A program made the translations under genes and the position numbers. Of a stretch of DNA of 64,000 bases, positions 22,341-34,507 are shown piece after piece; position 1 is the stretch's first letter; each line of letters begins with the position of its first letter. The stretch is from assembly GCA_018857735.1 (NCBI GenBank), contig JABMCL010000307.1, positions 93,501 to 157,500 on the forward strand, in the 5' to 3' direction. This DNA comes from Alviniconcha marisindica (taxonomy: Eukaryota; Mollusca; Gastropoda; Provannidae). The notes beneath the pieces were generated by a model that did not search any database, was not told where the DNA came from, and saw only the letters and a list, made by a program, of their open reading frames with translations.

Positions 22341-24700
22341 CCCGGCCCTTGGGGTTCTTTATTTTTTAAAATTTTTTGGCAGGCCATGACCTTGTCAATC
22401 GGAGAGACCCGGCCCCAAGACGGGGGGGTAGAATACCCCTTCCGGGCTGGGTAGGTTACCCGGTGGGGGAGGGGGCCCGGGACTGCAAAAAACACGCTTA
22501 AAAATGATGTTTGGGCACGTGTTGTACAAGTTTATTAAGGTTGGTTTTGGAACGACAATTCCACTGACAAAAACCCTGAAAACTATTGAACGGGGGATGT
22601 TAGAAGGGGGAGGGTTAAAAACACAGTTGTTTGCGCTTATGGAAACCATCAGCCGATGGACTCGGGCAAATTTCCCCTCTGCGAGCGAGTCTCTCAAACC
22701 CCGACCTTTACCAACAGGAGGGCAAGGGGGGCGGGGACCATGCCCGGGAAATTTCCTCCCGTGGCCCGTCATACCATTGTAGAGGGGCCCTGGGGGGGGG
22801 TGGGGGGGCAGGAAGGGGGCGCAGTCCCCACTCAGCTTGGCCTGAAATCCCGTCCCAGCATCAGTTTCCACAGGAAAAACCCTCGGGAAAGGGCGGTGTC
22901 TCCGCTGTAGGTCGACGTTTGGGCTGTTCAGTTTAAATTGGTCAGTTCCGTGAGGCCCCTCGGGTTTTGGGGGGTTGCTCTTGGGTTTTTTCTCAAGAGC
23001 CTGGTTCTTTTTCAGCTTAGGCCAGCTGGTAAAAGGAGGGGAGCCTGTTTCTCCACGCCTTTGGAGGACTTTTTTTGCCCCTCCCCCTTCTTTTTTTGGT
23101 GGGTTTTTGGGGGGTCTTTCCCCCTTGGGTGTCGTCCCCGTGGGAGCCTCCACTCCGTAGGTGACTCCAGGGTCATCGGAGGGGGTTGGGTCCAGCGGGG
23201 GTGATGATCGGTTCTCCCAGCGGGTGAGCTGGGTCGAGGCGGGCAGTAGGGGGTTACTTTCCTTTTGAGGGCCTCCCTTTTTCCCAGACTGGGGTTTTTT
23301 CCCCTCGGGACTCTCGCCGTGCCTGAGAGCTCTGTCCCGGGCGTGGGGGTTTTCCCGCCGGGCCCCCGGTTTGGGCCGTGGTCCCCCCGCTGCTTTCCCT
23401 CGCGTCCCACACCGGAGGGTTTCCCGTGTCCGAGAGAGCGAGGACGGTGCTGTCCCGGGCTCGCGACCAGCAGTTTCCACTACGGTAGGGGCAGGCTGTG
23501 CAGGGGGCGGAGCCTTGGGGTTTTTTGTTCGTCGCGGGCCCTCTGCATGGCGACGTTGTAAGGAATGTAGGTCTTGCTCCTCAGCAGAATTTGCCCTTTG
23601 GCGAATCTGCATTTTTCCCGGGGAGCCCTTTTGGGGGCCTTAAAACCCCCCAGTTTTCCCCCCGCCTTCGGGTTCGCCACCCATGGGGAATTGGGGCCCC
23701 ACTAAACCCCCCCTTCCCCAACCCACGGGTCCGTTGGGGGAATTTCCGGGGGGCCCCCTTTTTTGGGGAACCCCCCGGGCCCCGCTTGTCCAGGCCCTGG
23801 GCCCCAAGCCCCCCCTTGCCTCCTTGGGCCCTTTGGGGCCTCCCAGTTTGGGGCCCTCCAATGAGCCACTTCCCGGAGGGAAGCGGCCTAATGGAGCGCA
23901 CCGGGGCCCCCCCCCGTTGTGAGAAGTGGCTGCGGTTTTCCTGGTCCCAGCTTGCCCAACCTTTGGCCCATCCGCCGCCGAGGTCGTGGATTTTACCGGG
24001 AAACCCACGAAGCCGGTGCCCGGGTAACCCGGGTGGGGAAATTTCCTTTTGCGGGAGGTTTCCCTCGGGCTGGCTTCGGAATTTTTGGTCCCGGGGGTTT
24101 TTGGGGGGGTATTTCCCGCCCCGGTTTGGGGGGGGGTTGGGTTTTTTGCACTATTGGGGCAGTCTTCGGGCTTTTTTCCTTGGGGGTTTTTTTCCCCCCG
24201 TTGTCAGGCCATTTATGGCGGCCGGGGGATAATGGGGCGGTTGGGCTGGCGGGAGGGGTGGTAGGCCCTTTTCGGAAAACACAAACCCCCTCCCAATCGG
24301 TCATTTTTAGGGAGGGTTTGAGAGGGCCCGGCCTTTTCCCTCCGAGTTGGAGGGTGTCGCTTGACCAAAACCGTCTCTTTCCTCGCTTGGAGGGGTGATA
24401 AAATCGGACTCTTAGGTCCTTTGGAGCCTCTGCGGGCTCTGGGGGGGGGGGGGGGGGGGGGGGGGGGGTTTGGGGGGGGGGCCAGGGGTTGGGTTTTCCC
24501 CCGTGAGTCCTCTCGGCTCCCCGGTTCTTCCCTGGAGGGGGGGGCCTTCTGGTGTTCCTCCATTCCCTAGCGGAAGGAGGGCTGCTTGGGAAAAATGGCT
24601 CTACCCAGTGGGTAGAACTTGTCGCCACAACCACAGAAACGCTCACACACTGATGTCCAGCGAACACAATCACTCACACACACTGATGTCCAGGGAACAC

Positions 24701-26140
24701 AAACACCGCACCACCCTCACACAATAACTACTCACCACAGTCAACAAAGCTATCTAAAAAAAAAAAAAGGGCCCCACCCCAAATACACGAAAGCCCCGTA
24801 TACCCCGCTTCAGACACAGTTTCCGGGTCGCACACCACAGGACGCACAAAGGAAAACAGTGGGGCACGAACAAAGGAAAATCTCTGGAGTTATCCAAAAG
24901 CTTAAAAGCACTAAAACCCATTCTCTGGAGGTTTTCTAAAAAGCTATCTGGTTTTTCCCCGTAGAAGCAGCTCTGTTTTGAAATGCTGATGGGCACCCAT
25001 GTTTTCGGATTAAAGGGCAGTAAGTAGATATTTTTTATGGTTGTAATTATTTTATTGTTTCCTATTTATGAAATGATGTATGTTACCTGTTCACAGGGGT
25101 TTCCTTGAGTTTGGTCCAAACACACTGGAAAAAATTTTTGGGGTGATTGCCGCCTGGTTGCGGCCCTGGGGGGGCAGCCCTACATTCGTGTTCAAAATTA
25201 AAACCTTTATGATGCTGGCCCGAGCATCGCGGGGCCCCAACTGTCAACTCACATTAAAATGAAGCAAAAACAGAATTGCCACTATAGGCCCCTGTTGTGA
25301 CATTTGTTTATTTTGAAAAATTTTCCCAAGGTGGGAGCCAAATCGGAAAAAACAGGAAAAAAATTTCCCGACTGAAAATGTTCCCAAAATGATCTCCCCT
25401 GTTGACATATGAGCTTTTAAACAGTTGGCACCCTTTTATTTTGGGGCTGCAAACGCCAAGAAGGCAATATGACATGAAAATGAAGGTTTCGTAGGAGCCC
25501 ACTAAATATTGAAAAAGGTTGGGGAAAATAGCCAACATGAATAGATATTTAATTTTTGCAAGCTATAAAGTTACAACAACTTGAGTAGGTATTTTTCGAG
25601 CCCTTTTTGCCCCAAAAATGACCAGTGCTTCCAATTTCGGATGATTGCCGGGCCTGGTTGCTGTCGCCAAAATGTTCAAAGTTTAAGCCCCTATGCCACA
25701 AGGTGGCCAGTGCTTCCCGCATGGATGCAGTAAACCCGGTTAGCCGATATGTAGTAGTATGTTCTGGTTTCCATTGTTGGAAAGTTCCCCAGTTTGAGTG
25801 AAAGCTTTTCCGATGCAAAATTTTTCCCCTAAGCTTTTGGTTCCTTTGTGTGGCCGTGCAGAAACCCGTGCGACATATAACTGGTTTGTTTCCCTTTCCC
25901 ATTTTGTTCTGCATGAAATCGGTGGTATATTTGTGGTAAAACTTTGAAGGGTGTTGACTTCATAGTTGTCGAATGTTCCCTTTTTAAAAATTGAATATAA
26001 TTATATATATGGTTTAGTGCATAGGGGGGGGTTGTTTTAAACTGTGAGACAGTTATTTTTGTTTTTATCCGGCTTTTGTATGGCCGAGTCTTGGGCCGGG
26101 AGACTTTCACTCTTTATCTTGTAAGCCCTTTCCGGGTCTT
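24701..26140. other. Degraded repeat-rich DNA, no gene recognised
   Basis: It contains a short tandem duplication with 'CACACTGATGTCCAG' (about 24640-24700) and a diverged copy (about 25755-25840) of the repeat at 12595. Homopolymers remain inflated. Nothing resembling an exon was found. Confidence 0.4.
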
Positions 26141-26564
26141 TGTTGTGTACCCAACCTGGCCGGTGATGCGCTTCAGTAGTGACAACTAGGTCAAGCGCAG
26201 CGTCTTTGTCGAGTCTCTGTTCACTGACCGAGCAGACAGCTACAGTTAGGTCAGCGGCTTAGATTCTCGATGCGCTGCCCGCGTCAGTGAGACCCTTGAC
26301 CGTTATTCACGGATATGCTCTACTAGTCAGGAACAGTGACGTGCGGTAGCCTGTTTGTACATGCGTTGAGTACAGAGGCTGGAGCCGGTCAGTTTATGAC
26401 TGACACTTCCTGTTTATAAATATTTAGTTTTCTTGCGTTTTTTTGCAACACAGACACTGTTTCCTGGTTGGTGTCAATAAAAGTTATGCTATAGCATCCT
26501 CTGACTTGTGATTCATTCATCCTTCCAACCTGCTTCCCTCACTCCCACCCCGCTTCCCGACACA
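26141..26564 (+). mobile_element. Possible solo LTR
   Basis: A 424-base segment starting TGTTG and ending in CA. It contains a TATA-like 'TTATAAATA' at about 26415 and, 50 bases on, 'CAATAAAAGTTATG', the spacing expected of an LTR promoter and polyadenylation site. There is no second LTR, no primer-binding site and no clear target duplication, so this is tentative. Confidence 0.3.
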
Positions 26565-26696
26565 GTTACAGCCGCATTGTTGTGACGTTTTTCCATTGCC
26601 ATCAGTGTAAGTTATTGGCGATGGTTTCAGATGTCATGGTGGTTTACAATGGCAGTTATGTGGATGTGTTTGTCTTGTGTCGTTTCTCTCCTACAC

Positions 26697-26715
26697 ACGC
26701 ACACGCACACACACA

Positions 26716-26782
<67 letters not shown>
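26697..26782. repeat. (CA)n-(GA)n microsatellite
   Basis: A short ACACGC/CA run is followed by a GA run of about 64 bases. Confidence 0.9.
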
Positions 26783-26784
<2 letters not shown>

Positions 26785-27574
26785 TGTGTCAAAACACAAA
26801 ACCCTATCCAATTCAAAACACATAAATGGTTCAAAATGATTGTACTGCATTCGTACATGTATGTCATAAAAATGTCAAACTGTAATGAATGATTCACTAT
26901 CCGTATACAATTACACGATTTAAAAATTTTTTATTCTAGAAAGAAATGTGAATGAGTGTGTGAACGTGCTATTGTATTGGATGCATGTTATGCAAATAAA
27001 CGCCCCACAACGAGGTGCTTGGCAAAAAAAGAAAAGAGAAAAAAAGTACAGATTCAGTTGCGGCAAGACAAACAGTCACATTACAAATTGGGCTCTCACA
27101 GAGTGTTGAAAGTCCAGCAGTGATAAGCATTCAAATATTGTCTGATCTGATCAACAGGAATACAACAGAAACATAGGGTACAAAAAGGGTAGTCTAGCTC
27201 TGATACTTTGTAGAATGATAGAATCTAAGAACAATCTGCGCGCGCACATGTGTTTACGTAGTTTAAAATTACAAGTGTATCACTTATGCCTCACATGTAT
27301 TATTTGCACGTGGGCAGCATTAGGTCTACGTTTCTTATGGGCACTGCACTGGAGCTCACTGATGACCACGTCCAAAAGGTTTGTTAAAAAGGAAAATAAA
27401 GAAAATACGCCACTGAAAATATGGAAGCAGCCAAAGCTTTCAAACACCTAATCTCTGATCGTCCATTTCATCTAGTTGTCCAAGTAGAGGATCACTCCAC
27501 TCTACGCTACTGTGAGGAGTTGAAATTCAAATAAGGGGCTATTTATATAACTGGTTCATTTATGCCTATACACA

Positions 27575-27670
27575 CTTGTGTCGCCGAGTGTACCTAGAAT
27601 GGAGGGTATATATATGCCACTTTAGGATCCTTGTTAGAGGATGTACTTCTAGTGGAGTTTATATACCTTG
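27575..27670 (+). repeat. Dispersed repeat, related to 35615-35720
   Basis: The pairs 'CACACTTGTGTCGCCGAGTG' and 'CACACCTGTGTTGCCAAGTG' are followed in both places by 'AATGGAGGGTATA', a TATATATA stretch, 'CCACT', 'ATCCTT', 'AGGAT' and 'GAGTTTATATA/GAGTTTATGTA'. Same orientation. The family is unknown. Confidence 0.6.
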
Positions 27671-27764
27671 TGTTTATTTGCATGCCAGGTGAGAGTTTCT
27701 GTAAGCCACTCAGGTCTTTGTTGTTGTGTTTGTGTGACGTCTTTCAAGCGCTAATTAATTATAC

Positions 27765-28250
27765 TGATATATGGAAACAAGTCACGTGGAAGCACCTTTT
27801 GGCACTGGCTCATGTACATACAACAGCAGTATGGATCCGAGCTACAGCGATAACTTTGACTGGAACATCGTGTGAATACCAGGCTATGCATCTCTGCAAG
27901 CTTGATGCTAAGGGCTTTCGCCTGTCAACAGCATGGCAGTGCATGTCTGCTGTCCAAAGCTTCCGCAATGAAACAAATCCACATCTATGAACCAGTCAAC
28001 AAAGACAACATATGAAAACAAGTCATGTGGAAATGTCTTTCGGCACAGACTCATGTACATACAACAAATGGTTCCTAGCTGCAGCAATAATTCTGACTGG
28101 GATATAGACTTGATTTCCAGCCTATGTATCTGTGCATGTGTGATTTCCAGGGCTTTCGCTGTGTCATCAGCATGCCAGTACACGTTTGTTGTTCAGGGCT
28201 TTTGCCATGAAGCAATATCGTGTCTATGAACCAGCCAACAAAGGCAGCAT
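27765..28250 (+). repeat. Diverged ~235-bp tandem duplication
   Basis: Two units (about 27765-27998 and 28005-28250) share 'AACAAGTCACGTGGAA', 'CTCATGTACATACAACA', 'GGGCTTTCGC', 'CAGCATG' and 'CTATGAACCAGTCAACAAAG' in the same order. The open frame over the first copy (27631-27990) is not conserved in the second, so coding is unlikely. Confidence 0.75.
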
Positions 28251-29103
28251 ATGAAATATTAATCTCCTTCAAAAGGTGCTCGGAGATGTTTCTAGAATGC
28301 AGGTACACGAAAAAGAAAAAGAAGTCTTGAATGTCTTCCAGGACACCCTGGCCCGAGAATCTGCCCCTGTGGAGAAAAATTGACAGGGACCTGGCAGCCC
28401 TAAGGTCTGAAGCATATGTGAGAGGAGCTGCTGCTTAGAGCTGACTGTGATGATCGAGGATGAAGAAGACTTGATGTAGCCTGGTGTGTGGACAGTACCC
28501 TACTGTCAGTCTATCAGGCACCATAGTGTCAGTCAAAGATGGATGTCGTGCTGCAACAGATTCCCAATGAAATAAACGTTTGGCGGGCATAGACAACATA
28601 ATTATTTATCTATCCCCCAAAATCACCAAAGCAGCCAGGATCTTACTCAATGAAACAGATTTAGCGTACGCAGCAACAGCCTAATCATTTGCAAATAAAG
28701 GACGGCTGCTTTCGTCTTCAGTATTGAAAAATTCAAAGTAGGCACATACCCGGTGGTGCTAACATTTTCATTTTATAATACAAGAAGACTAAACGCTGAA
28801 AAATATAATTTTCATGGCATGTTTGTCTCCTGATATATTTAAAATGGGCTAGATCACCAAAATTACTAGGAACATAAACAGTCCTATACATTCTACATGT
28901 TATCAGTCACTGCATTCAAGATCTCGCTTCAACTGCATACAAGAAGATGCCTCTTTTTTGTTCTTTTGTTGTTGTTTTCTTGTGTATTTTTCTTTCTCTC
29001 TGGACAGCAGCAAGTCATCTCCTTTAAATATATGTTAAGGTTACTGCAGGCAATAGCTTATATCTTCATGACTTCATGATCATGTCCATATATATATATA
29101 TAG

Positions 29104-29142
<39 letters not shown>

Positions 29143-29690
29143 CAGAGAGAGAGAGAGACAGAGAGAGATCATGAAAACGGACATACAAAGGGAAAGAATT
29201 AGATCTAGCTGCAACATATATATATAAGAAATCACACCTGTCAGTTATCCCTTTCTGAAAACCCTGTAACCTTAAAATTTGAAAACCTGAAATACACCGC
29301 CACATTCTGGAAATCAAACACCTCCAGGAATTTTGAGGTAGAAACTTTAGAGAACAGCTTCCAAAGAAACTGGCTATGCTGAAACCTGGGGTCTGCCATA
29401 GTAAAAGCGCTCACTTTGCCTGATAATGGTATTGCGAGATCTTCAACATGGCTGACAAAATATTGTCAGAAGCACAGTGTTCTGCCATTCACTAAACTGT
29501 CACAGCATTTTTCATGCCTTTGTGTCGTTTCATAGCATTTCTCAAAAATGTAAGGCTTTGTTGTAGACACTTTTTATGTACTGTGGACATGAGATCTTGA
29601 AAGGTAAACGGAACTCCCCTAGGTAAACAAATATACTGGCGACTAGTTTGTGGGCGAAAGAAAAATACCAGAACCTGTTGGTTGTCAAAC
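28251..29690. other. Intergenic DNA with a (GA)n run
   Basis: A GA/GACA run lies at 29106-29168. Otherwise this is AT-rich sequence with no supported gene. Confidence 0.4.
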
Positions 29691-29694
29691 ATAG

Positions 29695-30381
29695 TGATGA
29701 CCCGCACATTCCTGAACTTCCTGAAAGTCAATGGAAAACACAAGCAATGCTCTGGCCTACTGGAGGCATGGGTGCTTAGCAGTCTGCTTGGACTCAAAAC
29801 AGCAGAGCAGGTGATGGCAGTCAAATCTTACATCAGAGGAATGCAATCACATAAATGGACCCCACAGATCATGCAGAGAAACTTCTTCATCCACTGCCAC
29901 AATATATACACGATGAAAACAGTGAGCTGAGACAGGGGACTGAGGCAAAAATACTAAGTGAGGACACAGATGTATTTCCTTCTCTTGCTGCCACCAATAC
30001 TTCCAGAGACATCATGGAGTACGTATTCACTGTGTCCAATGATGAGCCTTATGTTCGGTTCTGGTGGACAGACATGGGAGGGAGGGGCAAGAAAGACGAG
30101 CACAACCCGGTGACCACCTTGACAAACTCAACTGTAGACTGTTCTGCAGAGATGTACCACAGGATCTGAAAAATGTTGGAACCAAAGATCTTGCCAGCAA
30201 GAATACCAAGGACTTGGTGATGGCACAGCAGAAAGGACAAAACCAGCTAGACACATTTATTAATGGGAGACTGCTTCCTAATGCTAAAACGATGGTAACG
30301 TTTTGTGATACACTGCCAGAGAAGAAGACCCTGACATTTGCTAGTCTGTATGAGATGAACCAAAAATGGTGTACACAGTGA
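29695..30381 (+). pseudogene. Remnant of an unidentified protein-coding sequence
   Basis: Protein-like segments occur in successive plus-strand frames: 'LLGLKTAEQVMAVKSYIRGM' (about 29790), 'EAKILSEDTDVFPSLAATNT' (about 29945), 'NDEPYVRFWWTDMG' (about 30040) and 'DLASKNTKDLVMAQQKGQNQ' with 'TFCDTLPEKKTLTFASLYEM' (about 30190-30350). The frame changes at least twice, so it is not an intact gene as written. The style resembles multicopy, transposon-associated 'uncharacterised' genes of corals and molluscs, but I cannot name a family. Confidence 0.4.
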
Positions 30382-32980
30382 AGCACATAAAACAGCCAAG
30401 GCAAACATCAATATTCTACAGAGACTGATCACCACCTATGAAGTAGGATGCACAGTGGACCTCTCCGTGATCCTGAGGCATAAACGTACTCTCGTTCCTC
30501 CTGTTCTTGCAAAAACAAACTAAGTCTGTCTTTCAGGGTCAAAGGCCATTTTGGTCCAAGTCCTCACACATAAATTGCCCTGTCCACACAGCCTTGACGC
30601 CATTGATCTCGGCGACAGTGCAACAGTTGTTGCTAATGGGCAGACACTTGTTTTTGTCACTGGGAAACCATAGCTCGCAGTTACAGTTTGAGATTTGGCT
30701 GACACTTTTATCAGGCTTCTCTTACAAACTGGATATGCTTTCAAGCGCAACACTGTCATGTTTGAAAAATATTAGGAAACCTTGACCAAGAGTGGAACCA
30801 AGAAGAGATGATGACAAAGGTTCCCAGCCAATCAGAAGAGTGACTGAAAGTCTGGTTATCATCCTTCTTTTCAAGATGCAGAACTCTTCATTTGCAAATT
30901 ACACAATGTGTAAAAATTGAGATACTGGGCCTGTGCCATCATGTTTCGCAGAGCCTATGCCCTATACACTCTGCCCACAACTGACACACTTTATGTCCAC
31001 ATCAATTGTGCCTACTATCATGCCTCAGTTTGTAACGGGATCATCTACAGCAACCACAATTGCCTCCAGCTGAGATCATGGGATGGAGGCTTGAGGACAT
31101 TGTGTCGGTACCAGTTCTTAAGTCTCTCCCTTCAGTTCCTGATGCGTGTTCTGCTCTCATCTTCTGTCGTTGCACCAAACAATGTACAAATGTTTGTTGC
31201 AAATACAGCCTGCCATGCACAACCAGAGAATGTTGAAATGGTCAACTTCGTGCGCTAACGCTGTCTGTAAACTGGTTGCTAAAGTCCTGTCTTGCTGATC
31301 AGCATGATTATTGCGTTAGTAATTATGCTGACAAGCCCTCAAAATGGTACCCCTTTTTTCACTCTCCCCCCTCCCCCCATCTGCCCTCCTACCCCCATAT
31401 TTTCTCTAATGGCTACAGGAGCATGCAGAATTCAGAACTTTCTGTCATAACATGTTTGCTATCTTCAAAATTATTTTGAGTTTTGTTTTAAGCATGAAAT
31501 TGATGAATGTGTTTAAAAAAAAAGTTTTACCCCCTTTGTCAAACTCCCACTCCCTTCCTGCCTCTTTCTCTCCTTACTTCTCTCTGGACCAAAGAGTTTT
31601 CCACAATTATATTGTTTCTTACAATTCCTGCCAAAGCAGTTTGTTGATTCAATCTGACAAGAGAGATGTGTTATTTCATGCTGTTCTAATGTCTGGACAT
31701 AACTGTTCAATCATAATAATTATGTCAAAATATTATGAATAAGTACTTTGTGTTAACCAATTTTTTAAAGCTTTGATGTCTTGACATGGCCTTGCCAGTG
31801 TGGGGTTCTGTCATACTCTCACCTGAAACAATGTCATCATAGTCTGCTTTTATCCTTGTGTGGATTGACTGGTATATTGCAAAGACCACCACAAAGTGCT
31901 ATCAAACAGAAGTTTCCTTAATTTGTATGACCAGTGTCAGTGAGTATTTTAAAGTCCCTTTTGTAAAGAGGCTGAAGCATTATGGGTGTTTCTGTGAGTC
32001 CGAGTCTTTTCGGTGGCCTGTAAGCTTACTTTAACAACACAAACTGCCCTCAGCAGACCTTGGCAGACACCAGAAATGGAACGACATACATAAATCGTTC
32101 AGAGAAAGCCAAAGGTGCGTAGCAGACTTTGGCAGACACCACAATATAGAAAGAGCAGTCCTAAATCCTTTAGGAAAAACTCCCTGCCCATTTCTACTTC
32201 AAAATGCGGACCTCTTTTTATTTAGCCCATGTTTTGAGATTTTACAAAGTCTAAAAGCCCAAAGGAAGCTCCTAGTTTTTATCACTGGGAAAAGTTTGAA
32301 CAATTCTCTTGTCTCTGAGAAGGAACCAGCGTTGTGTATTTTGCAATCTGGATCATTCCAATTATCACCTAAAATGCATGCCATGAAAAGCACACTGTGC
32401 ATGATAGCCTCTATTGTGTAACAAGTAAACAATCTTCTGACTTGACACCCATAATGCTGCCTTTTATTTTTGATGCTAAAATACCCTGACGCAAACAGTC
32501 TTCCAGTTCTTGTACATGGCGGCCTACTCCAAGAAAGAACAGAGAAAAATATTGAACAACTTCTTCTTTGTATAAGGGAAGTCTAACTTAAATAGTTTCA
32601 TGGCAGCAAAACTCAGGTACAGCTAAAACAGACCGATTAATAAAATATGTCCTATGTTATTATGGGGTGGTGTGAATAAATGGGTTTTACTTTAACAAAA
32701 AGAACAAACCTCACCGAACCTAGTACGAAAATGATATAACGCCCAATTGAGGTTATCCACATGCAAGTTTGGAAAGATCTAGCTTAGTCTCCAAGAAAAA
32801 GAAAAAAAGAATTAAAAATAAATAAAAATAACAACAAGATTTTTTTAATAAAGATTATGCTGCGACCACTCGACATACTTTTACATTCATGTACTCTGGA
32901 CTTTACGTTCATGTACTCTGGCCAAAACAAACAACAACAATAAACCAAAGCCACCACCACTTTCCAAAGCACTTATACTT
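30382..32980. other. Intergenic DNA, no gene recognised
   Basis: Several 60-110 codon frames occur but none has a recognisable domain or splice context. The sequence around 30520-30760 could continue the remnant to its left. A T-rich and A-rich block lies at 32790-32860. Confidence 0.35.
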
Positions 32981-33289
32981 CTTCACTGGTATGCAGACCT
33001 GTTTAGTCTACGCATTTGGCGTAGAAATCTACACATTTGAAGCCCAAACTACGCATCTACGCTTGCATTACACAAACTACGCAAATGACTTCGTTTCGGC
33101 TACGCGATAGCGACGAGCGTAATTCGGTCCTCTTTTTTGATGCGATCCTATTTTTGACACGGCCGCCGTGTTCAAAAGGTACGTGCGCCCGCTTATGATA
33201 CGCGCGCATCAAGTCTTGCAATAGCAGCGCTTTCTTCGGCGCAAACATAGGTTCTGAACGCATCCGAAACTCCCTTCAGTTGGGAGAAA

Positions 33290-33616
33290 ATGTCCGAGTC
33301 GAAGAAGCGAGCGTATGAAACTTCTTCTTCAGAAGACTCAGTGTTAGCTTCCAAAGGCTCTGCTGCTGCGATTAAAAGGAAGAAAGTTCCATCCCAGAAG
33401 TTTCTCCCAGCTGACCACTAAGCTTATCCGTGTTTGGTTCCTTCAAGAAGGCAAATGTTCTTGCACCACCTGCAAATCGGACTTTTATCATGCAAGCATG
33501 GTGGTCGATTTGACTGTAAGTGTAAGCAACATGTTGAGAGCAAGTCCTACAAAGAGTTCAAGGCGACTGGAAAGTTTTTCGCTTCAAGCTGTCCCCATTT
33601 TAATGCAACAAACTGA
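33290..33616 (+). pseudogene. Fragment of BED/hAT-type zinc-finger protein
   Basis: From the ATG at 33290 the frame reads 'MSESKKRAYETSSSEDSVLA' and continues Lys-rich to 'QKFLPADH' then a stop. Beyond it, in other frames, 'CSCTTCKSDF' and 'HGGRFDCKCKQHVESKSYKE' form a C-x2-C ... H-x5-H zinc finger of the kind found at the N-terminus of hAT-transposase-derived proteins. At least two frame changes are needed to join the parts, so this looks like a truncated, decayed copy. No transposase core follows. Confidence 0.5.
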
Positions 33617-33844
33617 TATAGTTTTCGCACTTGAAACATCGATAGCACTAGTCCGTAGAGTTACCTCCCTTGAGCAAATTTTTATCACCATTACAAAGAA
33701 CGCGCGTTGTGATTGGCTACTTTGTTGGGGATCAGCCAATGAGAAAATTCGTTGCTCACACTGTTGTGAGGTCGGAAAAAAATTGTACTAGGCTGTTGAG
33801 TAGGGTGCTTGCGGCCGGGGTTGTTTGTACAGGGGAAAAGGGGG

Positions 33845-33942
33845 GTGGGGGAGGGGGGGGGGGGTGACTGGCAGACTGATCTGTACAACTGCACTTGTTG
33901 GGGGGGGGGGGGTGACTGGCAGACTGATCTGTACAACTGCAC
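33845..33942 (+). repeat. Two-copy G-rich tandem duplication
   Basis: The unit 'GGTGACTGGCAGACTGATCT' followed by 'GTACAACTGCACT' occurs twice, each copy preceded by a run of 10 or more G. Confidence 0.85.
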
Positions 33943-34507
33943 TCTCATTCTGAGTCAAGATGTTGGCTTTACAATTTTCCCACATTCACATGTGCACGGC
34001 CCAGCAAGAGACCTGAACGGATCTACACCACTTGTGTGTGGCTGAGACCTTGGTAGCAGTGCCATGCTGTCGCCTTACGTTTATATTTTCAGGCACTGTG
34101 GTCTTCTGATTCTGAAAATTATATCAATTCAGTCAAGCTCATAGAAAGGATGAGAGAAAGTGTGTGCTTGGTGTGTGTGTGTGTGTGTGTTGTTGGACAA
34201 ACTGATTATCTTGTCTAAATTTGTAACTGAGATAGAAAGAACATACTACAATTACAGTGTTACACTACAGCAAAATAATTGTATTTGTTGTTTTATTAAG
34301 TTTGTATAGACAAAGTTTCTTGTGTGTTATTTTGACTCGTTGAGTGAGAATCTGAATGTGTGAATGATAAATCAGTCCAGTTTCAATTGATGCACTATGA
34401 CTACACATTGTACCTCCTGACTACACGTTTAGACTACCCAAACTACACTTGTGCATTTAGGGGGTAAACAGGTCTGGGTATGAGCAGTTAATAAATTCCT
34501 GTTCATT

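Larger units (their letters stand above)
18900..24700 (-). mobile_element. Degraded non-LTR retrotransposon (LINE) with RNase H
   Basis: In minus-strand order there are fragments of an ORF1-like Pro/Arg-rich region (about 24.6-22.9 kb, poorly supported), an endonuclease/phosphatase-type endonuclease (about 22.34-21.9 kb), a reverse transcriptase (about 21.27-20.4 kb) and an RNase H (about 19.69-19.25 kb). This order is typical of LINEs of the I/Jockey-like groups that carry RNase H. Reading frame changes every 100-250 bases and many homopolymers look inflated, so no intact protein is encoded as written. Element ends are not defined: no poly-A or target duplication was found. The clade assignment is tentative. 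Confidence 0.75.

Noticed and set aside
22395..23612. A 405-codon minus-strand frame, the longest in the window
   Set aside because: It lies in GC-rich sequence with inflated homopolymers, where long frames occur by chance on both strands. It spans the likely ORF1/ORF2 region of the LINE but shows no coherent domain, so I did not call it as a protein.
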